Origin: Amblyomma americanum
Lineage: Eukaryota > Arthropoda > Arachnida > Ixodida > Ixodidae
Assembly: GCF_052857255.1 (NCBI RefSeq)
Contig: NC_135506.1
Coordinates: 78,786,324 to 78,850,323 of the forward strand
Direction: 5' to 3'
DNA length: 64,000 nucleotides
A model generated the notes under the pieces. The model did no database searches and was not told the DNA's origin. It saw only the letters and a program-made list of their open reading frames with translations. Made by a program: the position numbers and the translations under genes. The stretch's first letter is position 1. Every line of letters starts with the position of its first letter. This document shows, one piece after another, positions 62,820-64,000 of the stretch.

Positions 62820-64000
62820 TATTCAAACATTACTAAAATGCCTTTTTCCTGGGTGGTGTTTAGTGCGAAACTGAAGACAGCGGCACTCAATTATTCACCT
62901 GAGTGAAAATTTATTACTTTTGCTGTTTTCGGTTATGCTGACGTTTCACCGGACAACACATGAAGCAGAATTATCGCTGAGTAAATTTCCTTTCAAAATC
63001 GTCCCATCACGAGTCGTTTTCTCGTGGCGTCCTGAGAGGAAAAGACTGGTTGCCATCGTTTTAAACTTAATGGTGGTGAAGCGTGGTCGCTGGGATTTGG
63101 GCCTAAAAACGCACGCATTCGACTTGCTAAATCGGCTTGAGGAAGTTTCGTTTTCGGACAGACGTCTATACAAGCCAACCTAATATTTGCACTCAGTGTA
63201 ACTTTTAAGTAACTGATGGACACCAGTCGCCAGTCGAAAACAGCGAGTCCGTTTATGCGGCACAAGAAGACTGTTTGGTGAAACCTTTTGTACTCCCTAT
63301 AAAACTCGCGTCGTTTTAGCTCTTGACAAGGAAAGACAATTAAGACGTGTTAAGTGAAAGTGACTGGAAAGACAAAATTTGGGTTTGGGTTTGGGTTTAT
63401 GGTGGTGTACGTAGGCGCATCCGTGTTACGAAGTATAAAAGCCGTGGGTTAAGAAGACGCGTATGCCCATTTGTTCCGTCTAGCGAGCCGGATAACTCCA
63501 GAGGCAGGAGTGCCTCCAACGGCTGCTTGATGTAGCCGCACACGAAGATAAGAAGGTGGCCAAGCCTGTCGAAACCAGAAGAACGCTGGGCGAGCGCACT
63601 GGCACATAAAAACGCGAAAGCAGCGTGGGACACTTAACGCAAACTCAGTTTTAAAAACAGAAGCTGCTCAATGCGATGGCATGTATGCACTCAAACTGAC
63701 GAAGAAAGCCGAACGCGTTCACCAAAAAAAAAGCGGCTGTTGATGGAGGAGGCTACTCAAGCCACAAAAGCACCCAAAGATCACACGCAGTGCCTAGCTA
63801 GGAAAAAAGTGCCCAGCGAGGCAGGGGAATATTCAGCCGCCAATGTGATGGGCCAAATCCGGTGTGCGGCTACCACCTTTCATGAGCCATTCTAGAATGC
63901 GTTACGAGCCTTTGCTGTTGCTCATTTCATGATGACACGAGAGCACGTCACTGCAGTTTTTTTTCCTATCGGTATAAGCATCGCTCAATACCTCCCCTTG
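62820..64000. other. No recognisable gene
   Basis: Open frames at 62920-63183 and 63671-63895 have no recognised motif. A short GGGTTT array lies at about 63380-63397. Confidence 0.4.

Overview
The window is eukaryotic repeat-rich DNA, most likely from a hard (ixodid) tick. The main evidence is a tRNA-derived SINE with a Pol III A box and B box, a conserved body and a tail rich in AAT/ATT. It occurs at least ten times on both strands and matches what I know of the Ruka-type SINEs of ixodid ticks. Two further tRNA-headed SINE types and several LINE families that I associate with sequences annotated as tick transposon support this. I see no bacterial-style operons and no confidently intact host gene. 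The interest lies in nested mobile elements and tandem repeats. Species-level assignment is not possible from reading alone.

Layout. 1-1753: 3' end of an RNase H-bearing LINE (I-like, family A1). 1997-2975: truncated SINE pieces around an AT-rich tract. 3060-9514: near full-length but broken GC-rich LINE (family C) with gag-like ORF1, endonuclease, RT, RNase H and a Cys/His tail. It is interrupted by a 210-bp TA-flanked MITE and, in its 3' UTR, by a full SINE. 9530-9965: SINE scrap, a U6 snRNA pseudogene and a dispersed repeat. 10955-11712: Penelope-like element remnant split by a SINE. 12364-16854: a PIF/Harbinger DNA transposon with its two characteristic genes, both readable through small introns and both dead. 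17036-28745: minus-strand LINEs one after another (families B, A2, A1, D) with nested SINEs. 28746-34000: low-density repeats, a promoter-like CRE/E-box/TATA block and a G-rich tract. 34700-39830: tandem exon-like units and a two-fold segmental duplication. 39840-42395: broken LINE E. 42625-43850: an inverted-plus-direct repeat structure. 44425-48060: LINE F, an RTE fragment and a Gypsy-like LTR remnant. 49931-50322: a small TATA/signal-peptide/polyA gene candidate. 52950-55620: a satellite of about 12 monomers of about 223 bp. 56423-56560: a snap-back palindrome. 55620-64000: more SINE types, a 215-bp tandem duplication and repeated copies of a basic HEEQ-type peptide exon that may belong to a Helitron-like element.

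Functionally the autonomous elements (LINEs, Penelope, Gypsy, Harbinger) encode their own mobilisation enzymes, while SINEs and the MITE are parasites of such machinery. Every autonomous copy I can read carries stops, frameshifts, truncation or lost catalytic residues. The RT YADD box is intact in families A2 and F, YAED in B and CADN in C. The nesting order gives a relative chronology: LINE C, then MITE and SINE; LINE A1, LINE D, LINE F and Penelope, each before its SINE.
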